Positions 36,641 to 46,803 are shown, counted from the stretch's first letter. The stretch: 64,000 nt of DNA from Pseudomonas sp. BMS12 (GCF_001592875.1 NZ_LSOF01000014.1:62001-126000), one strand, 5' to 3'. Notes: generated by a model from the sequence alone, not told the origin. Numbers and translations: made by a program.

Positions 36641-38095
36641 TTACTCTAGTTGTTGTCCGTGGCGCGCCATGATGTGGCGCACCACGCTGTAGTCCTGTAA
36701 CGAGTCACTGGATAGGTCCTTGCCGTAGCCGGAGCGCTTGAGGCCGCCGTGTGGCATCTCGCTGGCCAACATGAAATGGGTGTTGATCCAGGTGCAGCCG
36801 TACTGCAGGCGGCCCGCCAGCTGGAAGGCCTTGTCCAGGTTCTGCGTCCACACCGAGCTGGCCAGGCCGTACTCGGAGTCGTTGGCCCAGTCCAGTGCCT
36901 GGTCGAGCCCGTCGAAACGGGTGACGGTGACCACCGGGCCGAACACTTCGCGCTGGACGATCTCGTCGTGCTGCTTGCAGCCGGCCAGCAGGGTCGGCTG
37001 GTAATAGAAACCGGGGCCGGAATGCACGGCGGCGCCGGTGACCCGCTCGATATGCGGCTGGCCGAGGGCGCGCTCGACGAAGCTGGCCACGCGGTCGCGC
37101 TGGCGCGCGCTGATCAGCGGGCCGATCTCGTTGTCGCCATCTTTCTTGCGGGCGAAGCGGATGCTCGCCACGGCGTCGCCCAACTCCGCCACCAGGCGAT
37201 CATGGATGCCGGCCTGGGCGTAGATGCGGCAGGCGGCGGTACAGTCCTGCCCGGCGTTGTAGTAGCCATGGGTGCGGATGCCCTGCACCACGGCATCGAG
37301 GTCGGCGTCGTTGCAGACGATCACCGGCGCCTTGCCGCCCAGTTCCAGGTGCGTGCGCTTGAGAGTGCGGGCGGCGCTTTGCAGGATCTTCTGCCCGGTG
37401 ACGATATCGCCGGTCAGCGACACCATGCGCACCTTGGGGTGGCCGACCAGGCTGCTGCCGATGCCTTCGCCGCCGCCACAGACGATGTTGAGCACACCGG
37501 CCGGGAGAATCTCGGCCAGCGCCGGGGCCAGAGCCAGGATCGACAGCGGAGTGTGTTCGGAGGGCTTGAACACCATGCAGTTGCCGGCGGCCAGGGCCGG
37601 GGCGATCTTCCAGGCCGCCATCATCAACGGGTAGTTCCACGGCGCGATGGAGGCCACGACACCGACCGGGTCGCGCCGCACCATGCTGGTGTGGCCGGGC
37701 AGGTATTCACCGGCCAGCTGACCCTGCTGGCAGCGCACGGCACCGGCGAAGAAGCGGAACACATCGGCACAGGCCGGAATGTCGTCCTGGCGTGCCAGGT
37801 GCAGCGGCTTGCCGCAGTTGAGCGCTTCCAGGGCGGCGAGCTGTTCGGTGTTGCTCTCGATGGCATCGGCGATCGCCAGCAGGGCGCTGGCGCGTTGTGC
37901 CGGGGTGGTGCGTGCCCAGGTGGGAAAAGCCCGGTGGGCGGCCTGCACGGCGGCCTCGAGCTGGTCCAGCGAGGCATCGGCAATTTGGCACAGGCTTTCG
38001 CCCGTGGCCGGGTTGAGGATGGCTTCGGCGGCACCTTCCCCGGCGACCAGTTGGCCGTCGATCAGCAATGCGCTGTGCAGGGTTGGGATGCTCAT
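36641..38095 (-). CDS. Second gamma-aminobutyraldehyde dehydrogenase-like enzyme
   Basis: A 484-residue aldehyde dehydrogenase closely related to the one at 30821, sharing for example the N-terminal [20 protein letters not shown] pattern and the C-terminal [20 protein letters not shown]. The catalytic Cys is 285 ([11 protein letters not shown]), and the Glu is in [15 protein letters not shown] 38095 is the likely start. It lies upstream of ydcS on the same strand with a 72-base gap, so it could lead the operon. Two copies suggest different aldehydes, such as those from putrescine and from another diamine or spermidine; this is inference. Confidence 0.9.
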   Translation of the reverse strand: MSIPTLHSALLIDGQLVAGEGAAEAILNPATGESLCQIADASLDQLEAAVQAAHRAFPTWARTTPAQRASALLAIADAIESNTEQLAALEALNCGKPLHLARQDDIPACADVFRFFAGAVRCQQGQLAGEYLPGHTSMVRRDPVGVVASIAPWNYPLMMAAWKIAPALAAGNCMVFKPSEHTPLSILALAPALAEILPAGVLNIVCGGGEGIGSSLVGHPKVRMVSLTGDIVTGQKILQSAARTLKRTHLELGGKAPVIVCNDADLDAVVQGIRTHGYYNAGQDCTAACRIYAQAGIHDRLVAELGDAVASIRFARKKDGDNEIGPLISARQRDRVASFVERALGQPHIERVTGAAVHSGPGFYYQPTLLAGCKQHDEIVQREVFGPVVTVTRFDGLDQALDWANDSEYGLASSVWTQNLDKAFQLAGRLQYGCTWINTHFMLASEMPHGGLKRSGYGKDLSSDSLQDYSVVRHIMARHGQQLE

Positions 38096-38224
38096 CTTCG
38101 CCTTTCTTCTATTGTTCGCGACGGCTGGCATGGCGGCTCCACTTGAGTTGGGCGCCGCGCTCGTGAGTCTTGGAGGCTAGAGCGCGGTCGGGTCTTCTAC
38201 AAATTCTAAATACTGAAAGCAGCG

Positions 38225-38239
38225 TTCGATTAAATCGAA
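38225..38239. promoter_or_regulatory. Palindrome at the LysR gene 3' end
   Basis: TTCGAT-TAA-ATCGAA, perfect 6-bp arms, overlapping the LysR stop codon. It lies 130 bases upstream of the second aldehyde dehydrogenase in an AT-rich stretch and could be an operator for that gene. Confidence 0.35.
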
Positions 38240-39141
38240 ACCTTGCGGGCGTTCGGCTGTTCGCGGGCCAGAGTCAGGAAGGGATCGACCAGTGCCGGTC
38301 GCGCCGTGCCCCGGCGCCAGGCCAGGCCGACGTCCAGTGGCTCGCCCAGATCCACCAGCGGCCGGGCCTCGATGATGTCGCCTTCCAGCGACCAGGGGCG
38401 GTAGGTCATGTCCGGCTGGATCGACACGCCCAGGCCAGCGGCGACCAGGCTGCGCACGGCTTCCACCGAGGCAGTGCGCAAGGTGACGTTGGGGTTGAGG
38501 CCGGCGCGGCTCCAGATGCGCTGGGTGTGCAGGCCCATTTCGTCGGCGTTGAGCTGGATCAGAGGCTCGCCGGCGACATCGGCCAGGCTGATGCTGTCGC
38601 GTTCCAGCAGCGGGTGGCGGGCCGGCAACCACAGGCGGTGCGGCGAGTGGGTCAGTACTTCGGTCTGCAGGGCGTGGCGGTCCTCCAGGTTGGACAGGAT
38701 CAGCACCCCGACGTCGATCTCGCCGGCCACCAGCAGATGCTCGATGTAGGGGCGCTCGTCCTCGACCACGCGGGTCTGCACGTTGGGGTAGGCGCGCTGA
38801 AAGCGGGTGATCAGGTCGGCCAGGTAGTAGCCGGCGACCAGGCTGGTCACGCCGATGGTCAGCTGGCCGGCGACCTGGTCGGTGCTCTGCTGCAGGCTGC
38901 GCTTGGCGTTCTCCACGGTGGCCAGGATCAGGTGCGCCTGGCGCAGGAACTGGTGGCCCTGGTGCGTCAGGCTCATGCCCTTGGCGTGGCGGTTGAACAG
39001 GCTGACGCCGATCTCTTCCTCCAGCTGCTGGATGGCCAGGGTCAGGGTCGACTGAGAAATGAATACCGCCTGGGCGGCGGCGGAGATGGAGCCGGTCTCG
39101 GCAACGGCGATGAAGTGGCGGATCTGACGCAGGGTCATCAT
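38230..39141 (-). CDS. LysR family transcriptional regulator
   Basis: A 303-residue LysR-type activator or repressor. The N-terminal winged helix is MTLRQIRHFIAVAETGSISAAAQAVFISQSTLTLAIQQLEEEIG. The effector domain is of periplasmic-binding type (residues about 90-295), with QSTDQVAGQLTIGVTSLVAGYY at its start. The start is ATG 39141 or the next codon at 39138. It lies upstream of the polyamine genes in the same direction, with 134 bases between its stop and the dehydrogenase start. It is the likeliest regulator of that block, although LysR genes usually diverge from their targets. Confidence 0.9.
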   Translation of the reverse strand: MMTLRQIRHFIAVAETGSISAAAQAVFISQSTLTLAIQQLEEEIGVSLFNRHAKGMSLTHQGHQFLRQAHLILATVENAKRSLQQSTDQVAGQLTIGVTSLVAGYYLADLITRFQRAYPNVQTRVVEDERPYIEHLLVAGEIDVGVLILSNLEDRHALQTEVLTHSPHRLWLPARHPLLERDSISLADVAGEPLIQLNADEMGLHTQRIWSRAGLNPNVTLRTASVEAVRSLVAAGLGVSIQPDMTYRPWSLEGDIIEARPLVDLGEPLDVGLAWRRGTARPALVDPFLTLAREQPNARKVSI

Positions 39142-39267
39142 GGCTGGGCATCCCAAACGAGGCTGCCAGCATTATGGTTTATCGAATTTGGGTTATTTCG
39201 TTCTTTTTAACTGAATGGCAGGAGTTTCCGCTGTCGCGCGGCTGGGGCCCTGCGATCCATTGCGCCA

Positions 39268-39292
39268 TAAAAAAGGCCGCATGTGCGGCCCT
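39268..39292 (-). terminator. Rho-independent terminator after plsB
   Basis: On this strand GGGCCGC-ACAT-GCGGCC is followed by TTTTTT. On the plus strand it is the run of six A (39269-39274) then GGCCGC-ATGT-GCGGCC (39275-39290). It lies about 20 bases after the plsB stop. Confidence 0.88.
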
Positions 39293-39310
39293 TTGGGGGT
39301 GGCGAAGCCA

Positions 39311-41797
39311 TCAGATCGTTTCGGCCGAATCCTCGCCGCCTTCCAGCGCGACCTGACGGATCGACAGGCGGATCTCCGCCGGCAGCACGCGCTTGGCGGC
39401 GCCTTCCACCAGGCCGGCCAGTTGCGGGTGATGGCTGAGTTTGCCTTCGCCGTTCTGGCGCAGCACGCCCTGGTCCAGCAGGCTCTGGATGAAGTGGCGG
39501 AACAGGCTCTTGTCGAAGAATTCCGGGGCGTTGAGGCCATGCAGGATCGACAGGCGCTGGGCCATGACCACACAGAGGTTCTCCAGCTCCTCGGCGGACA
39601 GTGCGTACTGGCCGGCGTTGAGCAGCAGGGCGGTGGCCATGTAGAAGCGCTGCAGGGTCTGCACGATGGCGCGGGCCAGCAGGCTGAGCAGCACGTACTG
39701 GCGCGAGCTGGGCGCGGGGCGGATGAACATGTCGTCTTCGCGGCGCAGCAAGCCCTGTTCGACGAAGGCGTTCAGCCACTGGTCGATGGCGCCTTCCAGC
39801 TCCTCGACCGAGTAGCGAATGAACAGCTCGGACTGCAGGTAGGGATACAGCGCGTGGCTGTAGCGCAGGATCTGCTCGCGGCTCATGCGCGAGCTGCTGA
39901 GGAAGAAGCTGGCCAGCAGCGCCGGCAGGGCGAACACGTGCAGCACGTTGTTGCGGTAGTAGGTCATCAGGACGGCGTTCTGCTCGTCCAGGTAGAGGAT
40001 CTTGCCGAGTGCATCCTTCTGCTCGGCCAGCAGGTCCATGCTCTGCACGTAGCGGATCAGGTCCAGGCCGTTGCCGTCCGGCAGGGTGGCGTGGGGCGAG
40101 TAGGGCACCTGACGCAGTAGCGCCAGGTAGAGGTCGAGCACGCGCGCCAGGGCCTGTTCGTCCAGGGCCAGCTTGCTGGTGGAGAGCAGGGCCAGGGCCA
40201 CCAGGTTGACCGGGTTGATCGCCGCCGCCTCGTTCAAATGCTGGGCCACCTTCTCGCCGAGGCGGTTGGTGGTGGCGTTCAGCCAGTCCGGGCGGAACTG
40301 CTCACCGTGATCCTGAGTGCGCCAGCCGGGCTGCTCGTGGTCGAGGAAGTCGGCCAGCTTGATCGCCTCACCGAAGTTGACCCGCACGCTGCCGAAGCGC
40401 TGCTTACGGATGGCGCCGATGACCTTGAAGATGTCGAAGATCGACTCCTTCTTCTTCGCCGCGCCGCGCAGTTCACCCAGATAAGTGCGACCCTCCAGCA
40501 CGCGCTCGTAGCCGATATACACCGGCACGAAGGCGATCGGCAGGCGGTTGGAACGCAGGAAGCTGCGCAGGGTGATGGCCAGCATGCCGGTCTTCGGCTG
40601 CAGCGTACGCCCGGTACGCGAACGGCCGCCCTCGACGAAGTACTCGACCGGGAAACCCTTGCTGAACAGGGTGTGCAAGTATTCGTTGAACACCGCGGTG
40701 TACAGCGGGTTGCCCCTGAAAGTGCGGCGCATGAAGAAGGCGCCGCCGCGTCTGAGCAAGCTGCCCACGACCGGCATATTGAGGTTGATGCCGGCGGCGA
40801 TGTGCGGCGGCGTCAGGCCGTTGCGGAACAGCAGGTAGGACAGCAGCAGGTAGTCGATATGGCTGCGGTGACACGGCACGTAGATGATCTCGTGGTCGTG
40901 AGCCAGGTCGCGTACCGCCTCCAGGTGGTTGACCTGGATGCCTTCGTACAGCTTGTTCCAGAACCAGCTGAGCACCACTTCGAGGAAGCGGATGGCGGTG
41001 TAGGTGTAGTCCGAGGCGATCTCGTTGCCGTAGTGCAGAGCCTTGGCCTCAGCCTTCTGCAGGCTGATGCCCTCGCGCTCGGCTTCCTCGGCGATGGCCT
41101 GGCGCACCAGCGAGTCATGCACCAGACCCTTGACCAGGTTGCGCCGGTGCGACACGTCCGGGCCGATCACCGCGGCCTTCTGGTTGCGGAAGTGCACGCG
41201 CAGGATGCGTTGCACCATGCGCAGGGTGCGTTCGCGACCCTTGCCCTGGTCGAGCAGTTCGCGCAGGTGGATCGGCGCGGCGAACTGCACGCGAGTCTTG
41301 CGCCCGAGAATCAGGATGCTGACCAGCTTGCGCAGGCGCCCGGTGACGGCCCAGGAATCGGCGAACAGCAGCTTCCACGGGCTGGTTTCGCGGTCCGGTG
41401 ACTGGCCCCAGAACACACTGACCGGAATGATCTGCGCGTCGTCCAGTGCCTGCTCGTCGAGGCTGGCGAGGATGCGCTGCAGCGCCGGCGGGGCGCCGCG
41501 CTTGTCATGCCCGCCGAACCAGCTGGGCTCGCGGGTCAGGTAGAAGAAGCCGGCCGGCTCCAACTGGTCGCCGATCGCCACCGGCAGTACCGGGCGCGGC
41601 AGGCCGGCCTTGCTGCATTCGCGGTCGACCACCGCGAGGTCCGCCGCCGAGGGCTGCTGCAGCACATAGAACACCGGTTTGGAGCGATCCAGGCGCAGGT
41701 TGAAGGACGACTGGTTGATGGTTTCCGAGCGGACCCAGAGAAACAACAGGCGGCGAAGGGCGCCAAACGCGAGGCGGCGGAACGGGGAGCGGGTCAT
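39311..41797 (-). CDS. plsB: Glycerol-3-phosphate acyltransferase PlsB
   Basis: Inner-membrane enzyme that transfers an acyl chain to sn-glycerol-3-phosphate, the first step of phospholipid synthesis. It has 828 residues. The acyltransferase motif H-x4-D is [16 protein letters not shown], followed by [15 protein letters not shown] and [11 protein letters not shown], the other conserved blocks. ATG 41797 ([21 protein letters not shown]) is chosen because the hydrophobic N-terminus fits; the open frame further upstream runs into the divergent promoter region. It is divergent from the ABC module at 42033, an arrangement I recall in P. aeruginosa. Confidence 0.96.
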   Translation of the reverse strand: MTRSPFRRLAFGALRRLLFLWVRSETINQSSFNLRLDRSKPVFYVLQQPSAADLAVVDRECSKAGLPRPVLPVAIGDQLEPAGFFYLTREPSWFGGHDKRGAPPALQRILASLDEQALDDAQIIPVSVFWGQSPDRETSPWKLLFADSWAVTGRLRKLVSILILGRKTRVQFAAPIHLRELLDQGKGRERTLRMVQRILRVHFRNQKAAVIGPDVSHRRNLVKGLVHDSLVRQAIAEEAEREGISLQKAEAKALHYGNEIASDYTYTAIRFLEVVLSWFWNKLYEGIQVNHLEAVRDLAHDHEIIYVPCHRSHIDYLLLSYLLFRNGLTPPHIAAGINLNMPVVGSLLRRGGAFFMRRTFRGNPLYTAVFNEYLHTLFSKGFPVEYFVEGGRSRTGRTLQPKTGMLAITLRSFLRSNRLPIAFVPVYIGYERVLEGRTYLGELRGAAKKKESIFDIFKVIGAIRKQRFGSVRVNFGEAIKLADFLDHEQPGWRTQDHGEQFRPDWLNATTNRLGEKVAQHLNEAAAINPVNLVALALLSTSKLALDEQALARVLDLYLALLRQVPYSPHATLPDGNGLDLIRYVQSMDLLAEQKDALGKILYLDEQNAVLMTYYRNNVLHVFALPALLASFFLSSSRMSREQILRYSHALYPYLQSELFIRYSVEELEGAIDQWLNAFVEQGLLRREDDMFIRPAPSSRQYVLLSLLARAIVQTLQRFYMATALLLNAGQYALSAEELENLCVVMAQRLSILHGLNAPEFFDKSLFRHFIQSLLDQGVLRQNGEGKLSHHPQLAGLVEGAAKRVLPAEIRLSIRQVALEGGEDSAETI

Positions 41798-41933
41798 ACG
41801 GGCTCTTGACGGCACTAAAAGCGAGCAGTTGCTCGGGGGCGCTAGTGTGCCGCAAGCGCCGCCCCGCGGCAAAACCGAAACGATGGGCGCGAATTTGCGG
41901 AACATGCCGAAACTTTCCCCGGCTACCGCGGTC

Positions 41934-41962
41934 TTGCATAGCCGTCGACCCACTACTTATAG
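41934..41962 (+). promoter_or_regulatory. Probable sigma-70 promoter of the GldA-like ABC operon
   Basis: TTGCAT (41934-41939) and TTATAG (41957-41962) are separated by 17 bases. A hairpin GCCCGCAG/CTGCGGGC (41982-41989 and 42002-42009) lies in the resulting leader, just before the ribosome site GAGAGG at 42025. Confidence 0.6.
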
Positions 41963-42032
41963 TCCGGCCGGCATTTGTCAGGCCCGCAGTTGTATCGCAG
42001 GCTGCGGGCTTCCATCGCGATGGTGAGAGGCC

Positions 42033-42956
42033 ATGATAGAAATAAGAAACCTGACCAAGCGTTTTCCGGGGCACACGGCCGTCGACGGCCTCAGCTTCAA
42101 CGTCCAGCAAGGGGAAGTGCTGGGCTTTCTCGGTCCCAACGGGGCCGGTAAATCCACCACCATGAAGATGCTCACCGGCTTCCTGGCGCCAACCTCGGGA
42201 ACGGCGAGCATTCTCGGTCACGATGTGCAGAGCGATACGCTCGCCGCGCAGCGCCTGATCGGCTACCTGCCCGAAGGTGCACCCTGCTATGGCGACATGA
42301 GCGTGCGCGGTTTCCTCGAATTCATCGCCGAAGTTCGTGGCTATCGCGGTGCCGAGAAGCAGCAGCGAGTGCAGCGTGCGGTGTCCCTGGTGGAACTGGA
42401 GAAGGTGCTGGAGCAGAGCATCGAGACCCTGTCCAAGGGCTTCAAGCGCCGCGTCGGCCTGGCCCAGGCGATCCTGCATGATCCCAAGGTGCTGATCCTC
42501 GACGAGCCCACCGATGGCCTCGATCCCAACCAGAAGCATCAGGTGCGCCAGCTGATTCAGAGCCTGGCCAAGGACAAGATCGTCATCATCTCCACCCATA
42601 TCCTCGAAGAGGTCTCGGCCGTGTGCACCCGCGCCGTGGTGATCGCTGGCGGCAAGCTGGTGGCCGATGCCACCCCGCTGGAGCTGGAGAGCCGCTCGCG
42701 CTACCACCAGGCGGTGACGCTGGTCGGTGAGGGTGAACTGGATACCGAGGCGCTAGGCGCGCTGCCGGGTGTTGCGGGCGTCGAGCGCAACGAGCGCGAG
42801 CACAGCATTACCCTGCTGGCCAAGCCTGGCGAAGTGATCTTCAGCCAGGTCAACGAGCTGATCCGCCAGCGCGGCTGGCAGGTCAAGGAACTGGACGTGG
42901 AGCGTGGCCGCCTCGATGAGGTATTCCGCACCCTGACCCGAGGAGAAGCGGCATGA
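42033..42956 (+). CDS. ABC transporter ATP-binding protein, GldA-like
   Basis: ATPase subunit of an ABC-2 type system, 307 residues. Walker A FLGPNGAGKSTTMKMLTGF (about 34-52), signature LSKGFKRRVGLAQAILHDP, and Walker B VLILDEPTDGLDPNQ. The signature is LSKGF rather than LSGGQ, as is usual in the Gld/Nos-type branch. The stop overlaps the permease start by 4 bases. With the next three genes it forms an operon similar to gliding-motility GldA-GldF-GldG, but Pseudomonas does not glide; the transported substrate is unknown. Confidence 0.92.
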   Translation: MIEIRNLTKRFPGHTAVDGLSFNVQQGEVLGFLGPNGAGKSTTMKMLTGFLAPTSGTASILGHDVQSDTLAAQRLIGYLPEGAPCYGDMSVRGFLEFIAEVRGYRGAEKQQRVQRAVSLVELEKVLEQSIETLSKGFKRRVGLAQAILHDPKVLILDEPTDGLDPNQKHQVRQLIQSLAKDKIVIISTHILEEVSAVCTRAVVIAGGKLVADATPLELESRSRYHQAVTLVGEGELDTEALGALPGVAGVERNEREHSITLLAKPGEVIFSQVNELIRQRGWQVKELDVERGRLDEVFRTLTRGEAA

Positions 42957-43684
42957 CGCAGTTGCCGGTCATCTTCAAGCGCGAGCTGCGCAGCTACTTC
43001 GCCACTCCGCTGGCGTACGTGTTCATCCTGATCTTCCTGGTGCTGTCCGGGGTCTTCACCTTCTACCTCGGCGGCTTCTACGAGAGCGGTCAGGCGGATT
43101 TGTCGCCGTTTTTCAACTTCCACCCCTGGCTGTACCTGTTCCTCGTGCCGGCCATCGCCATGCGCCTGTGGGCCGAGGAGCGCAAGTCCGGCTCCATCGA
43201 GCTGCTGATGACCCTGCCGATCACCCGTACCGAGGCGGTGCTGGGCAAGTTCCTCGCGGCCTGGGTGTTCGCCGGTATCGCCTTGTTGCTGACCTTCCCG
43301 ATGATCATCACGGTCAATTACCTGGGCCAGCCGGACAACGGCGCGATCTTCACCGGCTACTTCGGCAGCTGGCTGCTGGCGGGCTCCTACCTCGCCATCG
43401 GCTCGTGCATGTCGGCCCTGGCGAAGAACCAGGTGATTGCCTTCATCCTCGCCGTCAGCGCCTGCTTCCTGTTCATCGTCAGCGGCTTCCCCATGGTGCT
43501 CGACGCCCTGGCCTGGGCGCCGCAGTGGGCCATCGACGCGGTGTCCTCGCTGTCCTTCCTGACCCGTTTCGACGCGATCAGCAAGGGCGTGATCGACCTG
43601 CGTGACCTGCTCTATTTCATCTCCCTGATGGCCGCCTGGCTTGCCGCCACCGCCATCGTGGTCGATCTGAAGAAGGCTGACTGA
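42953..43684 (+). CDS. ABC-2 type permease, GldF-like
   Basis: A 243-residue inner-membrane permease with about six transmembrane helices. The first is VFILIFLVLSGVFTFYLGGF; later ones include ALLLTFPMIITVNYLG and VIAFILAVSACFLFIVSG. The hydrophilic loop MRLWAEERKSGSIELLMTLP is the conserved coupling segment of ABC-2 permeases. It overlaps the ATPase gene and starts 2 bases before the GldG-like gene begins after its stop, so coupling is tight. Confidence 0.92.
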   Translation: MTQLPVIFKRELRSYFATPLAYVFILIFLVLSGVFTFYLGGFYESGQADLSPFFNFHPWLYLFLVPAIAMRLWAEERKSGSIELLMTLPITRTEAVLGKFLAAWVFAGIALLLTFPMIITVNYLGQPDNGAIFTGYFGSWLLAGSYLAIGSCMSALAKNQVIAFILAVSACFLFIVSGFPMVLDALAWAPQWAIDAVSSLSFLTRFDAISKGVIDLRDLLYFISLMAAWLAATAIVVDLKKAD

Positions 43685-43686
43685 CG

Positions 43687-45519
43687 ATGAAGAAACTGAT
43701 GTATTCCGGCGTCGGCCTGCTGCTGATCGCCGTGGCCTTCCTGGCCTTCAACATGCTCACCAGCCTCGGCCTGGGCAATGCCCGCCTGGACCTGACCGAG
43801 CAGAAGCTCTACACCATCTCCGAAGGCACCGAGCGCATCCTTGGTGAGCTGGACGAGCCGATCAACCTGTACTTCTTCTACTCCGACAAGAGCGCCCGTG
43901 ACCTGGCCGTGCTGCGCAACTACGCCACCCGCGTGGAGGAAATGCTCAAGGCCTACGAGCGTGCGGCGAACGGTAAGATCAAGCTGCACATCGTCGACCC
44001 CGAGCCGTTCTCTGAGGACGAGGACAAGGCCGCGGCCTTCGGCCTGCAGGCCGTGCCGGCGAGCCAGAACGGCGACTCGATCTACTTCGGCCTGGCCGGC
44101 ACCAACTCGGTGGACGACAAGCAGGTGATCCCGTTCTTCCCGCTGGACCAGGAAGAGTTCCTCGAATACCAGATCAGCCAGCTGGTGCAGGGTCTGGCCA
44201 AGCCGCAGAAGCCGGTGATCGGCCTGCTCAGCGGTTTGCAGATCAACGGCGGCTTCGACATGGCTGCGCGCCAGCCCACCGCACCGTGGATGGTGATGGA
44301 GGAAATCCGCCAGCTGTTCAAGATCGATAGTCTCAAGGCCGGGGTCGACAAGATTCCGGACGAGGTCTCGGTGCTGCTGCTGGTGCATCCGAAGAGCCTG
44401 CCGCAGGCGACGCTCTACGCCATCGACCAGTTCGTCCTGCGCGGCGGCAAGCTGCTGGTGTTCGTCGATCCGTTCGCCGAGGCCGACAACGCCGCGCCGA
44501 TGATGCCGGGCGACGAGATGGACAAGGCCAGCGACCTGGAGCCGCTGTTCAAGGCCTGGGGCCTGCGCATGGTGCCGAACAAGGTCCTCGGTGACGGCTC
44601 CTACGCACTGTCCGTGGGCATGGGCCAGGGCCAGCGGCCGGTTCGCCACGCCGCCTGGCTGGCGCTGCCGCAGCGTGCCATGAGCCAGGATGACGTGGTC
44701 ACCTCCGGCCTGGAGAGCATCAACGTCGCCACCAGCGGCATCCTCGAACAGGTGGAGGGCGCCAAGACCCAGTTCACCCCGCTGCTGCAGAGCTCCGAGT
44801 ACGCCATGCCGTTCGATGCCGCACGCTTCGCCATGCTGGCCAACCCGGAAGAGCTGATGCGCGACCTCAACCCGACCGGTGAGCGCTATGCGATTGCTGC
44901 ACGTATCAGCGGCCCGGCGCAGTCGGCATTCCCCGACGGCATCGAGGGGCAGAAGGATGGTCTGAAGTCCGCCGATAACATCAATGTTATCGCCGTGGCC
45001 GACACCGACCTGCTGGGCGACCGCATGTGGGTGCAGGTGCAGGACTTCTTCGGCCAGCGCGTGCCGCAGCCGTTCGCCGACAACGCCGGCTTCGCCATCA
45101 ACGCACTGGACAACCTGTCCGGTAGCGATGCACTGATCAGCGTGCGTTCGCGCGGCCGCTTCAGTCGCCCGTTCGAGGTGGTCGAGGCGCTGCAGCGCGA
45201 GGCCGAGGCGCAGTTCCGGGTCAAGGAAGAAGACCTGCAGAAGCGCCTGGCGGACACCGAGCAGAAGCTCGCCGCCCTGCAGCAGCAGGACCCGAGCAAG
45301 CCGCTGGAGCTGACCCCCGAGCAGCAGACCGCCCTGCAGCAGTTCGTGGCCGAGAAGCTGCGCATCCGCAAGGAGCTGCGCGAGGTGCGCTTCCAGCTCA
45401 ACGCCAATATCGAGGACCTCGGCCGTACCCTGAAACTGGCCAACATCCTCCTGGTACCGCTGCTGCTGACCCTGGGCGTGCTGGCCCTGTGGCTGTGGCG
45501 TCGACGCAAGTCGGCCTGA
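43687..45519 (+). CDS. GldG-like ABC system auxiliary protein
   Basis: A 610-residue protein anchored at both ends: an N-terminal helix (GVGLLLIAVAFLAFNML) and a C-terminal one (ILLVPLLLTLGVLALWLW) before a basic tail RRRKSA. The large extracytoplasmic part has the GldG-type domain (about 30-300, starting RLDLTEQKLYTISEGTERIL). A coiled coil of about 505-560 (KEEDLQKRLADTEQKLAALQ) follows. The gene is downstream of the ATPase and permease genes. GldG proteins are thought to act with the permease in export or cell-surface machinery; here the target is unknown. Confidence 0.9.
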   Translation: MKKLMYSGVGLLLIAVAFLAFNMLTSLGLGNARLDLTEQKLYTISEGTERILGELDEPINLYFFYSDKSARDLAVLRNYATRVEEMLKAYERAANGKIKLHIVDPEPFSEDEDKAAAFGLQAVPASQNGDSIYFGLAGTNSVDDKQVIPFFPLDQEEFLEYQISQLVQGLAKPQKPVIGLLSGLQINGGFDMAARQPTAPWMVMEEIRQLFKIDSLKAGVDKIPDEVSVLLLVHPKSLPQATLYAIDQFVLRGGKLLVFVDPFAEADNAAPMMPGDEMDKASDLEPLFKAWGLRMVPNKVLGDGSYALSVGMGQGQRPVRHAAWLALPQRAMSQDDVVTSGLESINVATSGILEQVEGAKTQFTPLLQSSEYAMPFDAARFAMLANPEELMRDLNPTGERYAIAARISGPAQSAFPDGIEGQKDGLKSADNINVIAVADTDLLGDRMWVQVQDFFGQRVPQPFADNAGFAINALDNLSGSDALISVRSRGRFSRPFEVVEALQREAEAQFRVKEEDLQKRLADTEQKLAALQQQDPSKPLELTPEQQTALQQFVAEKLRIRKELREVRFQLNANIEDLGRTLKLANILLVPLLLTLGVLALWLWRRRKSA

Positions 45520-45604
45520 TGCAGGCAGGGGAGAGGGCATGGCCCTTTCCCCTGTGCTTCTCCCCCCGTATTCACCGACTCCTTGATCGAGGAGAAACAC
45601 GCTT

Positions 45605-46585
45605 ATGAATCGCAAGACTCTGATCATCCTGGCAGTGCTGGTGGTGGCGCTGTTGGCCGCCTGGCATTTCACCCGCGAGGCCGAGCAGCCCCAGGCGCTG
45701 CCTGAAGCGCAACGCTGGTTGCCGGAATTGCAACCGGCGCAGGTCGAGGCCATCGAGGTGCAGCGCGTGGGCCAGCCGCTGGTGCGTCTGCAGCGCAAGG
45801 AACAGGGCTGGGTGCTGCCGGCCAAGGCCGACTACCCGGCCAACCAGGGGCTGGTGGCTGGCGTGCTCAAGGCTCTGGGCGAGGCGCGCAAGGTCGAGCC
45901 GCGTACCAGCAACCCGGATCTCTACGGTCGCCTCGGCCTGGCCGAGCAGGGGGAGGCCAATCAGCAGGCGGTACGCCTGAAGCTGGAGCGTGGCGAAGCA
46001 CCCGCGCTGCAACTGTTGATCGGCAACCCCGGCCAGCAGGACGGGCAACTGGTGCGCGGTGCCGGTGAGGCGCAGAGCTGGTTGGTCAGCCAGCGCATCG
46101 TACTGCCGGCCACCGAGTTGGATTGGCTGGATCGACGGGTGACTGTGATGCCGTTCAGCGAGATCAAGACGTTGCAGGTGGTGCACGCCGACGGTAAGCA
46201 AGTGCAGCTGTTTCGTGACAAGGCCGAAGAACCCAACCTGCAGGTGCGCGACCTGCCCAAGGGCGGCAAGCTGGCCTTCGACGGTGCCGCCGACGGCATG
46301 GCGCGGTTGTTCGCCGACCTGCAGTTCGCCGACGCTGCACCGCTCGACCAGCTGACCTTCGACGGCAAGCCGAGTCTGACTTTCAGTCTGCAAACTTTCG
46401 CCGGTAACACGCTCGAAGGGCGCTTCTACACCAAGGCCGATCAGCACTGGTTGCTGCTGGAGCAAGGCAGCGATCTGCCGGCTGCCGAGCTGCCGGGACG
46501 CAGCGATTGGGCCTACCGTGTCGAGCCGTATCAGTACCAGAGCCTGGCCAAAAAGCTGACCGATCTGCTCGCGGAAAAGCCCTGA
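45605..46585 (+). CDS. DUF4340 family membrane-anchored protein
   Basis: A 326-residue protein with one N-terminal transmembrane anchor (TLIILAVLVVALLAAWHF) and a periplasmic DUF4340 domain. The repeat-like pattern VEAIEVQRVGQPLVRLQRKEQGWVLP is characteristic. It follows the GldG-like gene by 85 bases, in the same direction. DUF4340 proteins occur next to GldG-like genes in many genomes, so I take it as the fourth part of the same system. A hairpin GCTGCAAGCC/GGCTTGCAGC (46592-46601 and 46613-46622) lies just after the stop and may end the operon. Confidence 0.88.
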   Translation: MNRKTLIILAVLVVALLAAWHFTREAEQPQALPEAQRWLPELQPAQVEAIEVQRVGQPLVRLQRKEQGWVLPAKADYPANQGLVAGVLKALGEARKVEPRTSNPDLYGRLGLAEQGEANQQAVRLKLERGEAPALQLLIGNPGQQDGQLVRGAGEAQSWLVSQRIVLPATELDWLDRRVTVMPFSEIKTLQVVHADGKQVQLFRDKAEEPNLQVRDLPKGGKLAFDGAADGMARLFADLQFADAAPLDQLTFDGKPSLTFSLQTFAGNTLEGRFYTKADQHWLLLEQGSDLPAAELPGRSDWAYRVEPYQYQSLAKKLTDLLAEKP

Positions 46586-46638
46586 GAACAGGCTGCAAGC
46601 CTTGTGTGACGGGGCTTGCAGCTGGCCGAAAATATCCC

Positions 46639-46679
46639 TTGGCACGGCGAACACTTGTTTTATACTCGACCGGCGGTCG
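46639..46679 (+). promoter_or_regulatory. Cold-shock gene promoter with overlapping palindrome
   Basis: TTGGCA (46639-46644) and TATACT (46661-46666) with a 16-base spacer make a good sigma-70 promoter. The palindrome CGACC-GGC-GGTCG (46667-46679) starts directly after the -10, over the expected transcription start. The leader to the ATG at 46804 is about 130 bases, as in other cold-shock genes. Confidence 0.7.
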
Positions 46680-46803
46680 TATCAGGGCGTCATTCTGAGC
46701 GCCGTCCCAGTCTCGTTGCTGTGGTCGGAAAGAAGAACGTTCGCGCCGAACCGTCGAAGCCCTGCGGGGCAAAAAATAAAATCGAGAATCGAGGGAAGTG
46801 GTA

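Noticed and set aside
38230..39141. LysR gene as a divergent regulator of plsB
   Set aside because: plsB is on the same strand and ends before the LysR start, so there is no shared control region; the polyamine genes downstream are the better candidates.
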